From Cylindrotheca closterium (lineage: Eukaryota > Bacillariophyta > Bacillariophyceae > Bacillariales > Bacillariaceae): a stretch of 64,000 bases of DNA. Both the position numbers and the translations under genes were made by a program. The stretch's first letter is position 1, and each line of letters begins with the position of its first letter. This document shows, one piece after another, positions 9,932 to 19,677 of the stretch. The notes beneath the pieces were generated by a model. It was not told where the DNA came from. It was given only the letters and a program-made list of their open reading frames with translations, and did no database searches. The stretch is from positions 168,120-232,119 of the forward strand of contig CAKOGP040001446.1 in NCBI GenBank assembly GCA_933822405.4, given 5' to 3'.

Positions 9932-11134
9932 ATGGACCATACTTGTAGCGGTGTTACCGTCGTTCCCGTTACCATTATTACAGGATTTTTAGGATCCGGG
10001 AAGACCACTCTCCTGAATCACATTCTTAAAGACAAGTCTCATGGAATGAAATTTGCCATTATTGAGAATGAATATGGAGACGTCAGTGTTGACGATACGG
10101 TCATTACGGAGCAGCCCCAGGATGAAGTAATTGAGGTCATGAATGGATGTCTATGTTGTACTGTCCGGGGTGATCTTGTCAAGGTTCTGAAGAGATTATA
10201 CAGACGAATGAGCCAGTTTGACGGCATTATCATTGAGACTACTGGAATGGCGGATCCTGCACCTGTTTGCCAAACCTTTTTCGTAGAAGAACACATGAAA
10301 AGGCTTTTCCGCTTGGACGCAGTCATCACCGTTGTTGATAGCAAGAATATCATCGAACGCCTCAACGAAGAAAAGCCAGCGGACGCAGTCAACGAATCCG
10401 AAGCTCAAATTGCATTTGCAGATAAAGTTCTGCTAAACAAAGTGGATCTTTCGTCGGAAGACGAATTGGTCAAGATTGAAGAAAGAATCAAGTCCATCAA
10501 CCCAAATTGTTCCATTACTCGCTGCAAAGATGGGAACGTTAATCCCCAAGATCTTATAAATATCCAAGCCTTTGACGTGAGGCGGGCTCTTGATCTGGAC
10601 GAAGACTTCCTTGACGAATTTAGTGAACCAACTCAGCACGACTCCACTATAGGCAGTATTGCTGTCAAGCTCGAGGGAAGTGTCAACATGGCCATGCTTG
10701 AGACTTGGATCCAACGACTCCTTGGAGAAGATGGCGCCAAGCTCTATCGATACAAGGGAATTATTTCGGTGAAAGGAATGCCGTTAAAGTTCATCTTCCA
10801 AGGTGTTGGTATGAACTTCGATGGTGGATTCTGTGACATTGAATGGGGAGAAGATGAAAGACGTGAATCTCGGTTTGTTTTTATTGGCAAGAACCTCGAT
10901 GATAAACTGTATCGCGATGGATTCATAGCCTGCAAAGCGGATACGCCACTTCGTTTTGAAGTTGGCGACATGGTTGAATGCCAAATTGACGAAGCCTACG
11001 TAGTCGGGAAAATCCTCATGCAGTGGGAGGAAGGGAACGCCTACCGTATTGAAGTGCAAAATGCGGATAGGTCAAATGTTTGGGCTCCTGTTGACATTGA
11101 CGCATATGTTCGGACCGTCAAGTCCCCTAGGTAG
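9932..11134 (+). CDS. CobW/COG0523 family GTPase, putative metallochaperone
   Basis: A 400-residue G3E-family GTPase of the CobW/COG0523 group, whose members deliver zinc or other metals to client enzymes or assist cobalamin metabolism. Walker A GFLGSGKTT lies at residues 18-26, and the metal-binding CxCC motif (GCLCC) at 72-76. An ETTG/DPAP motif and the guanine-specificity motif NKVD follow. The CobW C-terminal domain spans about residues 235-335. The last 65 residues form an additional module beginning RFEVGDMVEC and ending NVWAPVDIDAYVR, which resembles a small Tudor-like domain recurrent in algal proteins. The first in-frame ATG is at 9932. No targeting peptide is apparent, so it is probably cytosolic. 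Which metal it handles cannot be told from sequence. Confidence 0.88.
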   Translation: MDHTCSGVTVVPVTIITGFLGSGKTTLLNHILKDKSHGMKFAIIENEYGDVSVDDTVITEQPQDEVIEVMNGCLCCTVRGDLVKVLKRLYRRMSQFDGIIIETTGMADPAPVCQTFFVEEHMKRLFRLDAVITVVDSKNIIERLNEEKPADAVNESEAQIAFADKVLLNKVDLSSEDELVKIEERIKSINPNCSITRCKDGNVNPQDLINIQAFDVRRALDLDEDFLDEFSEPTQHDSTIGSIAVKLEGSVNMAMLETWIQRLLGEDGAKLYRYKGIISVKGMPLKFIFQGVGMNFDGGFCDIEWGEDERRESRFVFIGKNLDDKLYRDGFIACKADTPLRFEVGDMVECQIDEAYVVGKILMQWEEGNAYRIEVQNADRSNVWAPVDIDAYVRTVKSPR

Positions 11135-11401
11135 AAATGTGTCATGGACGCAAACGGATGAGTGCCTGTGATAGTCAGAACCATATCAGAAACATATCAA
11201 TAATTTCGAGGAGGAGAACTTGCGTGGAAGTGGGTCTGCAAAATTTCAGCTAGAGGAAGCTGATGTTCACAGTAATGGTGTAGAAAAGGACTACTTCAGT
11301 GCAGTCCGTAGTCGTGTTTGAAACTATGCACGTTTGCAATTACAACTTTTATTAGAGATTGGAAGAAGACAGCACAAAACTAAAAGATACTGCAACCAAT
11401 A

Positions 11402-12864
11402 ATGCAAGCAAACGAAGAAACAGAAGATCAGAAACTGTTACGACTGGCTTCCAGCTGGGACGGTTTTGTTGGAAGACATCGTGAAAGCGATGGGACACTT
11501 CCTGGTTGGAAAGAATGGTCGAGTAGGCACAAACAGAGAGTCGAAATGGTGCAAGTATGTCGGGGTCGGAAACAGTGGAGGAAGCAAATGCGGAGGCGTC
11601 AACGAAGTGATTTGACGCTATCCATAGTGTCTTGGAATGTTCTGTCCGATACATGGCTTAACTTTGGGCGAGTAGGATATGAACATACTCCTGTTGAGCT
11701 CAAATCAGATTGGTCCAAACGGATTGCCCTCTTGATGCAATGGGTCGAGGACCTCCAGCCGGATGTCCTCTGCTTTCAAGAAGTGGATTATGAAAAATTT
11801 GTTGAAAATAGGGATACCACTTTGAAAGGACCTTTTCTGTTGACGGAATTGTCCAAGAAGTTTGGCTACCAAGGAGTGATTCAAAAACCGAAACGAGGCA
11901 AGAAAGATGATCAGCCTTGTGGGGTTGCCACTTTATGGAAAGACGATCAGTTTGAATTGATCAAGGAGAAATCTTTTTCACGGACGCAGTGTGTAGTACT
12001 GAACCGTCGTTCTTCGTTTAGTACTTTTTGTCTGGTAAATCTTCATTTGGAATCTCAACAAAGCGCTGCGGGGAGTGACAAACGGGCGCGGCAGCTGAAT
12101 TCAGTCTTGTCGCATGTCGCGAGAGAAGCACCAGGGATATCCTTTNNNNNNNNNNTAGTACTTTTTGTCTGGTAAATCTTCATTTGGAATCTCAACAAAG
12201 CGCTGCGGGGAGTGACAAACGGGCGCGGCAGCTGAATTCAGTCTTGTCGCATGTCGCGAGAGAAGCACCAGGGATATCCTTTGTCCTCGCTGGAGACTTT
12301 AATACTGGATCCGACAATGCCATCTTCAAGGTTCTTCGGGATCACGAGTGGCACGGCCATGCCATGAGTTCTGTCTACGAACATCCCAGGACCAGAAAGA
12401 CTCTGCCAGCGTGTCACGCTACATATATGCAACCTGGATCCCATTATTCGATTGACCACATTCTTTACACTCATTCGTCTCTACGAATGAAATGTGTCCT
12501 GGACGCTTTGGATCCACAAGAGAAACAAGAACATGTGCTCGAAAATGGCATGGCAAGCGGGTTTCCAACGATGTTTTGTCCGTCGGATCACATTCCAATT
12601 GGAGTCATATTCGAGTTTACACCGCCCAATCTAGACAGTGATGGTGCTGCAAGGATACCGCTGAAAGAACTGATGGAAGGTCGGAAAGAAGAGCTGCGAG
12701 CCCAATGGAAGGCATTACAGGCCCAAAAACCGACTTTTACAAAGGGCAAACCCCCTCCAGAAGAGATTGAAAAACGGAGAAGATACGCAAGCGCTGTGAA
12801 AGCGTGGAAAGCTAGTGTTCCGAAGGAAAACACACAGGAGATAGACTTCATAGCTCAATTGTAA
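11402..12864 (+). CDS. Endonuclease/exonuclease/phosphatase-fold protein, split by assembly gap
   Basis: A protein of the EEP superfamily closest in style to the CCR4/nocturnin/PDE12/Angel group, which removes poly(A) or cleaves related phosphodiesters. Visible motifs are SWNVLSDTWLN, the catalytic glutamate in CFQEVDY, GDFNTGSDN, and the terminal SDHIPIG. A 10-N gap at 12146-12155 interrupts it, but the 127 bases before the gap are repeated exactly after it. Counting the duplicate once leaves one frame (11402-12145 continuing at 12283) of 441 residues, so the break is almost certainly an assembly artefact. The last 70 residues are charged and lie outside the catalytic domain. There is no obvious transit peptide. 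The substrate is not determined. Confidence 0.85.
12146..12155. other. Assembly gap (10 N) flanked by 127-bp exact duplication
   Basis: Ten N bases. Positions 12019-12145 and 12156-12282 are identical over 127 bp. This is the signature of two contigs that overlap by one assembler word length and were joined without merging. No real sequence need be missing. Confidence 0.93.
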
Positions 12865-13177
12865 GCGCTATAAGCCAACACTACCGTAATACAATACTGT
12901 ACGCTTGGATGATTCATTCTTCTGTGTTTTGCTTCCAGGTGGAAGCATTTCTTGCATCAATGACAGCATTGGTTGACGGAATGACGACAAATTTGAAGAT
13001 GTTCCAAGAATCGATCTTCGACACTGTTCCAGCCCCCAAAACCACAACAATACTGCAAGATTCTGGTGTCATCATACTGTATATATAGGGTTGAATGAAT
13101 TGAATCAATTGTTGGTGTCATACTGTAGTTTCCTGCATTTTCTTATAATCCAGCTCCTCGACTTTCCCAGAACAGTC
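12865..13177. other. Intergenic spacer before GST gene
   Basis: About 310 bp. It contains AT-rich sequence and GTACTGTA-type motifs (near 12890-12902). No gene seen. The GST frame is open back to 13091 but without an ATG before 13178. Confidence 0.5.
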
Positions 13178-14134
13178 ATGTCAACTACTCCCAAAGAATG
13201 GACCATTGTCTACCATGGTGCTGCCAAGACCTTCAAGGGCAGAGCCGAGTTTTTGCGGTTGCTCTTGGAAGATGCTGGCGTGGACTACGCGATTACTGGC
13301 GACAACATGTATGGACCTACCGGCATTATGGATTGCTTTCGAGGATCCGCACAAGCCGTAGCGGCTGGTGATGGATCCACTCCTATTCCCAACCCAGTCT
13401 TTTTTCCTCCGGCGATTTGGCATCGACCCAAAAAGGATGGAGAAGAAGAAGAAGAAGTCATTATCAATCAAGTGGGTGCCTGCGTCATGTACATTGGTGA
13501 ACAGTTGGGATATGCCCCGCAGTCTGCCAAAGAGAAAGCCTTGGCGAATATGATTACTCTGAATGCTCTTGATTACATTGCCGAAGGAAGATCCAGTTTT
13601 CATCCTGTCAAGAATAGCATGAGCTACAGCGATCAAAAAGAAGAAGGAGACAAAGCCTCGAAGGAGTTCACCAAGACTCGCATGCCCATTTGGTTGGCTC
13701 ATTTTGAAAAGATGGTACGCAAACATGGCGCCAAGTCCCCTGTTGCCGGAGGTTCCAAGGTGACCTGCGCCGACTTTTGCTTGTTTCACGTGTTAGATGC
13801 CACCATTTCGCAATTCAACAATGACAAATACGACCATGCATGGGACAACCAAGACCCAAAGATTGATTTGCTCAAGGAGTACCATGCTTGGATGAAATCT
13901 CGTCCCAACTTGGTTGCATTTTTTGCATCCGATCGAGTGGCACGTAAGTTATTATTGTACTACTGTATCATATTCTTATCGTATCTTGTGATGGTTGACA
14001 GCACTGTGCGATCATTCATTTCACAATGCGTTGAGCCCAGTCAACAATGTTATGCTAGATGATTCTTCCTCACATTTTTTCTTTCATTTGATGCATCATT
14101 ACATTTAGCCTACGCTGGGGACAGTATGATGTAA
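13178..14134 (+). CDS. Glutathione S-transferase family protein, two exons
   Basis: A 263-residue protein assembled from exons 13178-13943 and 14109-14134, with a 165-bp intron (GTAAGT donor, ATTTAG acceptor). Splicing replaces an intron-encoded hydrophobic tail with the short end VAPYAGDSMM, a common GST ending. The N-terminal thioredoxin-like half (YHGAAKTFKGRAEFLRLLLEDAGVDY split over residues 10-38) and helical C-terminal half (KVTCADFCLFHVLD) fit the sigma/mu-like GST pattern. Family members conjugate glutathione to electrophiles or reduce peroxides in the cytosol. Compared with usual GSTs it has an insertion around residues 65-90 rich in glutamate. The ATG at 13178 is preferred, being the first in frame. 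Confidence 0.88.
13944..14108 (+). other. Intron of GST gene
   Basis: 165-bp GT-AG intron close to the 3' end of the gene, leaving a 26-base last exon. Reading through it adds a hydrophobic, non-GST-like tail, which supports it as an intron. Confidence 0.82.
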
Positions 14135-14595
14135 GGCTTCGTCTTCGCCTCTTTTGTTCGGAAGTAGTAGTAATCAGGTGGGTCCTTCTGCTGTTGCCCA
14201 GTATATTTACTTACATGGAGAATAGTCTTGGTTATGTGCTTGATAGGATTAGTAATAGAATTAGAAGTATAATGATAAGTATGATGGAAACCTACTTTCT
14301 ACCTAGAATGAATGAATGAATAGAAACACGTCGAAGGGAAAAGATTCGAACCTGCTGGTGGAGACTTGCTTTTTGTTTCCACGTCTGGATGCTTCGATTT
14401 CGGAACCTCAGTTTCAAGTTTCGAACCGTTGGATTCATTTTTAGTACTGGTTTCTACGTAGAAGACTTTGGCGACTGCCAGTCGTCACACGGGATTTGAA
14501 AATGCATTGCTTCCATATTGTGGTATTCCAATGATCAATAGCAAATCAACCCCGTGCTTCTCATACCTGTAATTCAAGTAAATAACAGTAAAACC
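14135..14595. other. Intergenic spacer
   Basis: About 460 bp between the GST and C-CAP/TPR genes. It contains a short GAATGAATGAATGAAT microsatellite near 14308-14323. No gene seen. A TTCGAACC element near 14345 looked tRNA-like but has no cloverleaf. Confidence 0.5.
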
Positions 14596-16323
14596 ATGAC
14601 AGCAGAATCCTCCGATACTGCAGAGACTACTGGCACTGCTTCCACTTCAGCCCGTCCAGGTAAAGCCGGACGCATCGATTACGACAAGTGGCACAAAGTC
14701 ACCAACGAGTTGGTCCACGAAACGGAACAAGAAGAGGAACGAGAAACTGAAGCTCAAAAGAAAGCCCTGGGATTGGACGGAAAGTATGCCAATTCCAAGG
14801 CCGAAGCGGATGAACGTCAAAAGGCCAAGGAAGTCAAACAAGCCAAAAAGATCCTGGAGAATTACACAAAGCGAGAAACTGCCGTCAGGTCGGTTTTGAA
14901 GGGACTCGTGGGACCCGTGCGAAAGAACGACGACGACGCTACCAATGAAGAAACCAAGTCTCCCGAGCCCCAAATTGTGCGCATTACCCGGGACATGATT
15001 GATGCTGGAAAGCGTGTGGTTTCGATAACAGACACTTCTGGTCAATCCATCCAAGACACCATTGTCATGACGTCGGACCTCAGTTTGTTGGAATCCAAAA
15101 TGAAGGCCAACGCTATGAAGCCAAAGACCTACGCGGAGGATGTTGAAAATGACGTTGTGGAAGACGAAGAGACAGAAGAAACTCGTAGTGTATTTGGGGC
15201 CATTAAGGGATTCATCTCCAATGTTCATCACTGTACCATCTTGGTCAAGTGTAAAATCATTTCGGGAACCATTGAAATGAGTCACTGCTCCAATGTTCGA
15301 TTGGTCATTGAAAAGGATGCCACTGTTGCTACCCTTCAAGTGGATCTCTGTCAAGACATCGAAGTGGAATTCCATGACGCACCATCCGGCAAGAATCCTG
15401 CCTATGGTCCCAAGGTCTACTGGGGCGAAGATAAGGAAGATCGTATCTTTCACGCTGGCGTCAAGAACATGAAGGTCCAAATCAAACGAGATGGATTTAT
15501 TGAAACCGAACGTCTCTGTGATTTTCGGAAAGATGGAGCCAAAAAGATTGGAAATGCTTCGGAAGAAGAATTTCAGTTTGTCACCTCGGTCGTGGAGGAA
15601 GAACTGGTCACCGAAGCCATTATCCGTGATGGAGCCACTACGGGAGACAACGCTCGTGCCATGACGCAACGAGAACTTGATGCTGAAAAGGAAAGGAGAG
15701 AAAAGGCCGCCAAGGTTGCTGTTGGCATGGCGGAAAATATGATCAAATTCAAGGAAAAGGATGGAGCCAAACCCAAGGTTATCAAGGACACTTCTGCCAC
15801 TGCTGCTGCAACACCAGATCCCAAGGTTGAGGAGGAAGAAGCGGTAGAAGAAGTCTATGGATCCATGGACAAAGACCAAATCGATGCTATTGTATTTGAA
15901 TGCAACAAAAACAAGGCTCGGGGAAACGAAGCTTTTGGAGCGGGAGAATACGCCCAAGCCATTCTTCTGTACAGCTTGGCCCTGGACAAGGCCGATGAAC
16001 TTCCCGATGCAGGAATCCCTGGAGCGAAACAACTATTTCCACGCGACGTTACTCTTTCCAATCGAGCAGCCTGCTTTTTGAAACTGGGGGAACACGAAAA
16101 GGCGGAAGCCGATGCCACCAAGGCAGCTGAAATCAATCCAAAAAATGTCAAGGCGCTCTTCCGAAAAGGACTGGCACTGCATGCCATGAAGCAATTCATG
16201 GAGGCAATCCCAGTATTGGCGGAAGCACACAAGATGGAGCCCAAGAATAAGCAAATCAAGGAAGCCTTGCAATTTGCCGAAGTGCGAATGACACAAGAGC
16301 AACGAAAGAGAATGGAGTCGTAA
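14596..16323 (+). CDS. C-CAP/cofactor C-like domain plus TPR repeat protein
   Basis: A 575-residue protein with two recognisable parts. Around residues 200-310 is a beta-helical C-CAP/tubulin-cofactor-C-like domain with the pattern HHCTILVKCKIISGTIEMSH and SNVRLVIE, used in cyclase-associated proteins and TBCC to bind actin or tubulin-related clients. At about 445-565 are three tetratricopeptide repeats (ARGNEAFGAGEYAQAI, SNRAACFLKLGEHEKAEADA, VKALFRKGLALHAMKQFMEA), a co-chaperone-type TPR. The N-terminus is charged and coiled-coil-like. The combination suggests a cytoskeletal or chaperone-assisting role, which is inference. The first in-frame ATG is 14596. The 3' end is 70 bp from the stop of the convergent LRR gene. 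Confidence 0.82.
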   Translation: MTAESSDTAETTGTASTSARPGKAGRIDYDKWHKVTNELVHETEQEEERETEAQKKALGLDGKYANSKAEADERQKAKEVKQAKKILENYTKRETAVRSVLKGLVGPVRKNDDDATNEETKSPEPQIVRITRDMIDAGKRVVSITDTSGQSIQDTIVMTSDLSLLESKMKANAMKPKTYAEDVENDVVEDEETEETRSVFGAIKGFISNVHHCTILVKCKIISGTIEMSHCSNVRLVIEKDATVATLQVDLCQDIEVEFHDAPSGKNPAYGPKVYWGEDKEDRIFHAGVKNMKVQIKRDGFIETERLCDFRKDGAKKIGNASEEEFQFVTSVVEEELVTEAIIRDGATTGDNARAMTQRELDAEKERREKAAKVAVGMAENMIKFKEKDGAKPKVIKDTSATAAATPDPKVEEEEAVEEVYGSMDKDQIDAIVFECNKNKARGNEAFGAGEYAQAILLYSLALDKADELPDAGIPGAKQLFPRDVTLSNRAACFLKLGEHEKAEADATKAAEINPKNVKALFRKGLALHAMKQFMEAIPVLAEAHKMEPKNKQIKEALQFAEVRMTQEQRKRMES

Positions 16324-16393
16324 TCCAAAATGGCAGATGGCGAAACAAATTTTAATTTTAAAAAGAAAGAAAAGTTGTATGCTTCAATCACGT

Positions 16394-17845
16394 CTAAGGG
16401 GTCGATATAGATATTGTAGCCATCCGTTCACTGGCGCTTGCTTGAAAATATGCCACAAGTTTGGGGATCAAGGACAACAGCAAGTCTTGTGCTTCTGCCG
16501 AGGGATTTTCAGCTAGAAGCATCAATGGAGACAAGCCAATCTTATCTTGTTCAAACAGCAACCCAAGGTTGAGGCTGTCCAGGCGCTCATGGAATAGATT
16601 GTGGCGGGGAAAACTCGAAGATGCCATGATATGAAAGAGATTGATATCGGTGGTTCCTGTGACAAATTTCGTTTTAGGCAATATACCTTCTTGTTCTCGA
16701 TGATACATTTGTATCGTTTTATCTAATTTTGCAATCTCGATATTGTCGTCATGATCATGGCGAGCAGTAGTGTAGGTAGTCCTGTGATTTTGAAGACTGT
16801 CAAATCTATCGGCGGCCATTTTTAAGACTGTTTTGTTCTGATTCCTCCTAGAATCATCATCGATAGCAGGGCGGTCAAAGGCTTCAGCCAGCAAATGAAA
16901 CCGATTGTAATGTCGCTTGTAGGTTGAATACGATACTACGATCCAAATCAGATTCGAGCAGCCCTTGAAAATGTCGTCCCCAATCCATAGGTGCGAACCA
17001 TTCTTGAATTCAACGGAATATAACATTGTGCAATTCTCAAAGGCCCTGGAGCTGATGCGTTCGACTGAATTGGGAATAGGAACCGCTCGGAGATTCTCAC
17101 AGTGAGCAAAGGCTTCTTCGTCAATAGTCTTTAATCTATAGTCCAAGCCAATAATCTCAACGTTTTCAAGGGTGGTACAAGATGCAAATGCCCTAGTACC
17201 AATACGCTCGACTGACCAGGGAATCGGTATTGTTTGAAGTTTTTCGCAGTGGCAAAAGGCCTCGTCGGAAATGCTTTTCAAGCCCTCATTCAATATCGTA
17301 ATCTCAAGATTGGTGCAAGATTTGAATGCTTTCTTCATCAAATGCTCGACCGTATTCGGAAGGCTGATCTGGCGGAGACTCGAACACCCTTCAAAGCAAG
17401 CCTCTGAAACGCTGCGAATTCCCTCTATAATTGAGACTTCGGTCAAGCTGCTAGCGTTCTTGAAACACTGAAAGCCTAGCCCAAACTTCCTTCGTGTCGT
17501 GATGGCTTGCGGCTGATGATTCATCATTGCATTCTTGTTGTTGTTCTTGTTGCTATCCATTGTTACGACTTGCAACCTTGGACACTGTTGAAATGCCATG
17601 AAACCAACGAGCCGAACAGTGGGTGACAGTTCCACCAATTCCAGGCTACCACAATCATAGAATGCGCTAGCCCCAATTCCTCGACAGACACTGTTTGGCT
17701 GAAATCGAACCTCTCGCAAGCATTGGTTTCCAGCACACAACGAACTTGGAATATCCAGCACGTTGGATGCAATCAGTAAATGACTGACATTCGGAGGTGC
17801 GTATCTGTCACCGCCTGCGAAGAAATACCATTGATTCTCAGACAT
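16394..17845 (-). CDS. BspA-type leucine-rich repeat protein
   Basis: A 483-residue single-exon protein. Residues about 20-310 carry a series of LRR_5 (BspA-like) units of about 23 residues with the pattern IPxSVERIGxRAFxxCxxLExVE, for example around LKSISDEAFCHCEKLQTI and VERISSRAFENCTMLYSV. The C-terminal 170 residues are non-repetitive and include FEQDKIGLSPLMLLAENPS, a segment shared in style with other diatom BspA-LRR proteins. No signal peptide or membrane helix is seen. The function of this large family in diatoms is unknown; LRRs usually bind protein. Two broken relatives lie at 28382 and 50028. Start at ATG 17845; convergent with the upstream C-CAP/TPR gene. Confidence 0.82.
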   Translation of the reverse strand: MSENQWYFFAGGDRYAPPNVSHLLIASNVLDIPSSLCAGNQCLREVRFQPNSVCRGIGASAFYDCGSLELVELSPTVRLVGFMAFQQCPRLQVVTMDSNKNNNKNAMMNHQPQAITTRRKFGLGFQCFKNASSLTEVSIIEGIRSVSEACFEGCSSLRQISLPNTVEHLMKKAFKSCTNLEITILNEGLKSISDEAFCHCEKLQTIPIPWSVERIGTRAFASCTTLENVEIIGLDYRLKTIDEEAFAHCENLRAVPIPNSVERISSRAFENCTMLYSVEFKNGSHLWIGDDIFKGCSNLIWIVVSYSTYKRHYNRFHLLAEAFDRPAIDDDSRRNQNKTVLKMAADRFDSLQNHRTTYTTARHDHDDNIEIAKLDKTIQMYHREQEGILPKTKFVTGTTDINLFHIMASSSFPRHNLFHERLDSLNLGLLFEQDKIGLSPLMLLAENPSAEAQDLLLSLIPKLVAYFQASASERMATISISTP

Positions 17846-18159
17846 ATTGTTAGAATAAGGAGTCTTGTCCAGTTTTTATTGTAGCATGGGCACAGTGGCG
17901 CTATGGCACGGAGTGTCAGATGTGTTTGTGAGGTTTGATATATATGATACTGTATAGCAGGATCAAAAGAATTTGAAGAGGATATTATTTCTCATCTGGG
18001 TACACTACAAGTCAAAATCTGTCGCTTTTATTTGTCGCGCGCGCAATCCTGCACGCCCCCCGAACGGTTATTTTCTGTCAACCGGTTCACACGGTTGTCA
18101 AACGAAAAAGAAACAGACCGTTGCTTCGTTTGCACCGTGGGTTTCATAAATTCGTGCTC
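17846..18159. other. Divergent promoter region
   Basis: About 310 bp between the minus-strand LRR gene and the plus-strand coiled-coil gene, so it must contain both promoters. It includes a GCGCGCG stretch (near 18035) and CCCCCCGAACGGTT. No gene was seen. Confidence 0.5.
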
Positions 18160-19215
18160 ATGACCACTTTATCTATCATTGATCTCAATCAACCCACAAG
18201 CTTTCCTCCAAAGCAAAACACAATGAAAGGCACCAACAAGAGCAACGCTAGCGTCACAACTACTACGCTCAAAAGAGCACCGTCGGGCAACAAGGAAAAC
18301 AACACACGAGCTGAGGGAGCCGTCAAACCCAACGGTGCTGTCAAAGCTCGGGGTCTAGCCATTCGAGATCCTACAACAATCACGAAAGAATCATGTCAGC
18401 CAGATTCAAGAGAGGATGACGATCCTCAAAGCAGCCAAAAGACTGTTCCTCGTCCAAAAGGGCATGAAAGGGAGAACGAGGAGACGCTTGCGACCGAGGA
18501 GTCGCAGCAGGGTTTTCCTTGTCAGCAGCCTTCAGATACCGCAGCTATGATGCAAAAATTCTTGGACCAAATGGCGTATATGTCTGGACAAATCAATACG
18601 CTTTCAACAGCGAATGGGTCTATGTCTCGACAAATCAATACGCTTTCAACAGCGAATGGGTCCATGTCCGCAGAAATGGCGTCTATGTCTAGACAAATCA
18701 ATACGCTCTTAGCAACGAATGCATCCAAGTCTGCAGAAGCCTCTCATTCTCGTCGGGTGGCCGCTGAAATGCAAAGCCAGATGCAGGCACAAGCTTTTCA
18801 ACTCGAAGCACAAGCTTTTCAACTCGAAGCACAAGCCACTAAAATCGATACACAAGCCTTTCAACTCGAAGCACGAGCCTTTCAACTCGAAGCACAAGCC
18901 TCTGAAATTGCTGATTTAAAACCAAAAGTCCAAAACCTAATGGAATTTCAAAGCTTGATTACCAAGCGGGAGATCGCGTTAAAGGTTGCTGAAGTCATAG
19001 TTCGAAGCTTGAAGTCAAAGTATCCCGCATTGCGAGGATATTTGCTTAGAAATTGTGTCGATTTCTTGAATGAAGAAGGAAACTGGGATCAGGTCAAACT
19101 GAGTGATAATGGACAAAAGTCTGGATTCTCACTGGAGAACATTTCCAATTATCACCACGTAATCAGTGGTATCCAACAGGATCGAAACGAAATCGCCCAC
19201 CAACAAATGCGATGA
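18160..19215 (+). CDS. Repeat-rich coiled-coil protein, C-terminus perhaps frameshifted
   Basis: A 351-residue protein of unknown function, starting at ATG 18160 (an alternative ATG is at 18223). The N-terminal 120 residues are basic and polar. The centre has two sets of internal repeats: 14-residue units of the MSRQINTLSTANGS type, about three copies, and 7-residue QAFQLEA units, about five copies. The heptad spacing predicts a long coiled coil. The last 80 residues (IVRSLKSKYPALRGYLLRN onwards) are non-repetitive. The stop TGA overlaps an ATG (ATGA) that opens a 49-codon frame, 19212-19361, with coding-like composition. This suggests that the true C-terminus continues after a frameshift. 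No homologous family was recognised. Confidence 0.65.
   Translation: MTTLSIIDLNQPTSFPPKQNTMKGTNKSNASVTTTTLKRAPSGNKENNTRAEGAVKPNGAVKARGLAIRDPTTITKESCQPDSREDDDPQSSQKTVPRPKGHERENEETLATEESQQGFPCQQPSDTAAMMQKFLDQMAYMSGQINTLSTANGSMSRQINTLSTANGSMSAEMASMSRQINTLLATNASKSAEASHSRRVAAEMQSQMQAQAFQLEAQAFQLEAQATKIDTQAFQLEARAFQLEAQASEIADLKPKVQNLMEFQSLITKREIALKVAEVIVRSLKSKYPALRGYLLRNCVDFLNEEGNWDQVKLSDNGQKSGFSLENISNYHHVISGIQQDRNEIAHQQMR
18593..18905 (+). repeat. In-frame 42-bp and 21-bp tandem repeats
   Basis: Within the coiled-coil gene, a 42-bp unit (CAAATCAATACGCTTTCAAC...) is repeated about 2.5 times near 18588-18705. A 21-bp unit (CACAAGCTTTTCAACTCGAAG) is repeated about five times near 18786-18900, two adjacent copies being identical. 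Both periods are multiples of three, so copy changes keep the frame. Confidence 0.85.
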
Positions 19216-19361
19216 ACGAAATTTTTGCATCCTTGAGAAAAGCCGCACCGGAGGGAAGCCACTACGGCGTGGATTTTGAGTTTGACAAAATCAGAAAACA
19301 GATTGTGGTTTCGCCACAATATCACCAAGAGCAGATGTTCCATTTTGACTCCTATTACTGA
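19212..19361 (+). CDS. 49-codon frame overlapping the upstream stop by ATGA
   Basis: This small frame begins at the ATG inside the ATGA that ends the coiled-coil gene and encodes MNEIFASLRKAAPEG... to FDSYY. It has codon usage similar to a real exon. It is more likely the displaced C-terminus of the upstream protein than an independent gene. A frameshift, an intron or a base error near 19210 would explain it. I cannot tell which from sequence alone. Confidence 0.4.
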   Translation: MNEIFASLRKAAPEGSHYGVDFEFDKIRKQIVVSPQYHQEQMFHFDSYY

Positions 19362-19677
19362 ACACATACTTCGGAGATTCTTTTCATTCCTTGTGTGCAC
19401 CAAACAGCCTAGTCATCGCGACGCGTACTGTTGAACTCGCTGTACACTTGTACAAGCAAATTTCACAAAACGAATCAATAATATTACTACTGTACTGTAC
19501 TTTTATAAGAATTGGCAACCGTTTTACAACATTGCCACCTCCTCCTTTTACACCAGCTTTTTCATGTTTCACCTTTCACTTGTCAGCAGGTCGACGCACA
19601 TTCGGTATTGAATCAGAGAATGTTTGTTCGGAAGATCAAGCTGTTGTCTCTGTTTCAATTATAATTGCGTCTGGACA
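19362..19677. other. Intergenic spacer
   Basis: About 315 bp between the coiled-coil gene and the minus-strand relic. It is AT-rich with a TACTGTACTGTACTTTT stretch near 19489-19505. The open frame across it on the plus strand does not look like protein. No gene seen. Confidence 0.4.

Noticed and set aside
12019..12282. Tandem duplication within the EEP-fold gene
   Set aside because: It is exactly one 127-base overlap on each side of an N gap, the same as at 24311-24574, so it is an assembly artefact rather than biology.
14340..14410. TTCGAACC element suggesting a tRNA T-loop on the minus strand
   Set aside because: I could not pair acceptor, D and anticodon stems around it.
14647..16032. 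461-codon minus-strand open frame opposite the C-CAP/TPR gene
   Set aside because: It is the reverse of a codon-biased coding region and has no protein-family features; the plus-strand protein has clear domains.
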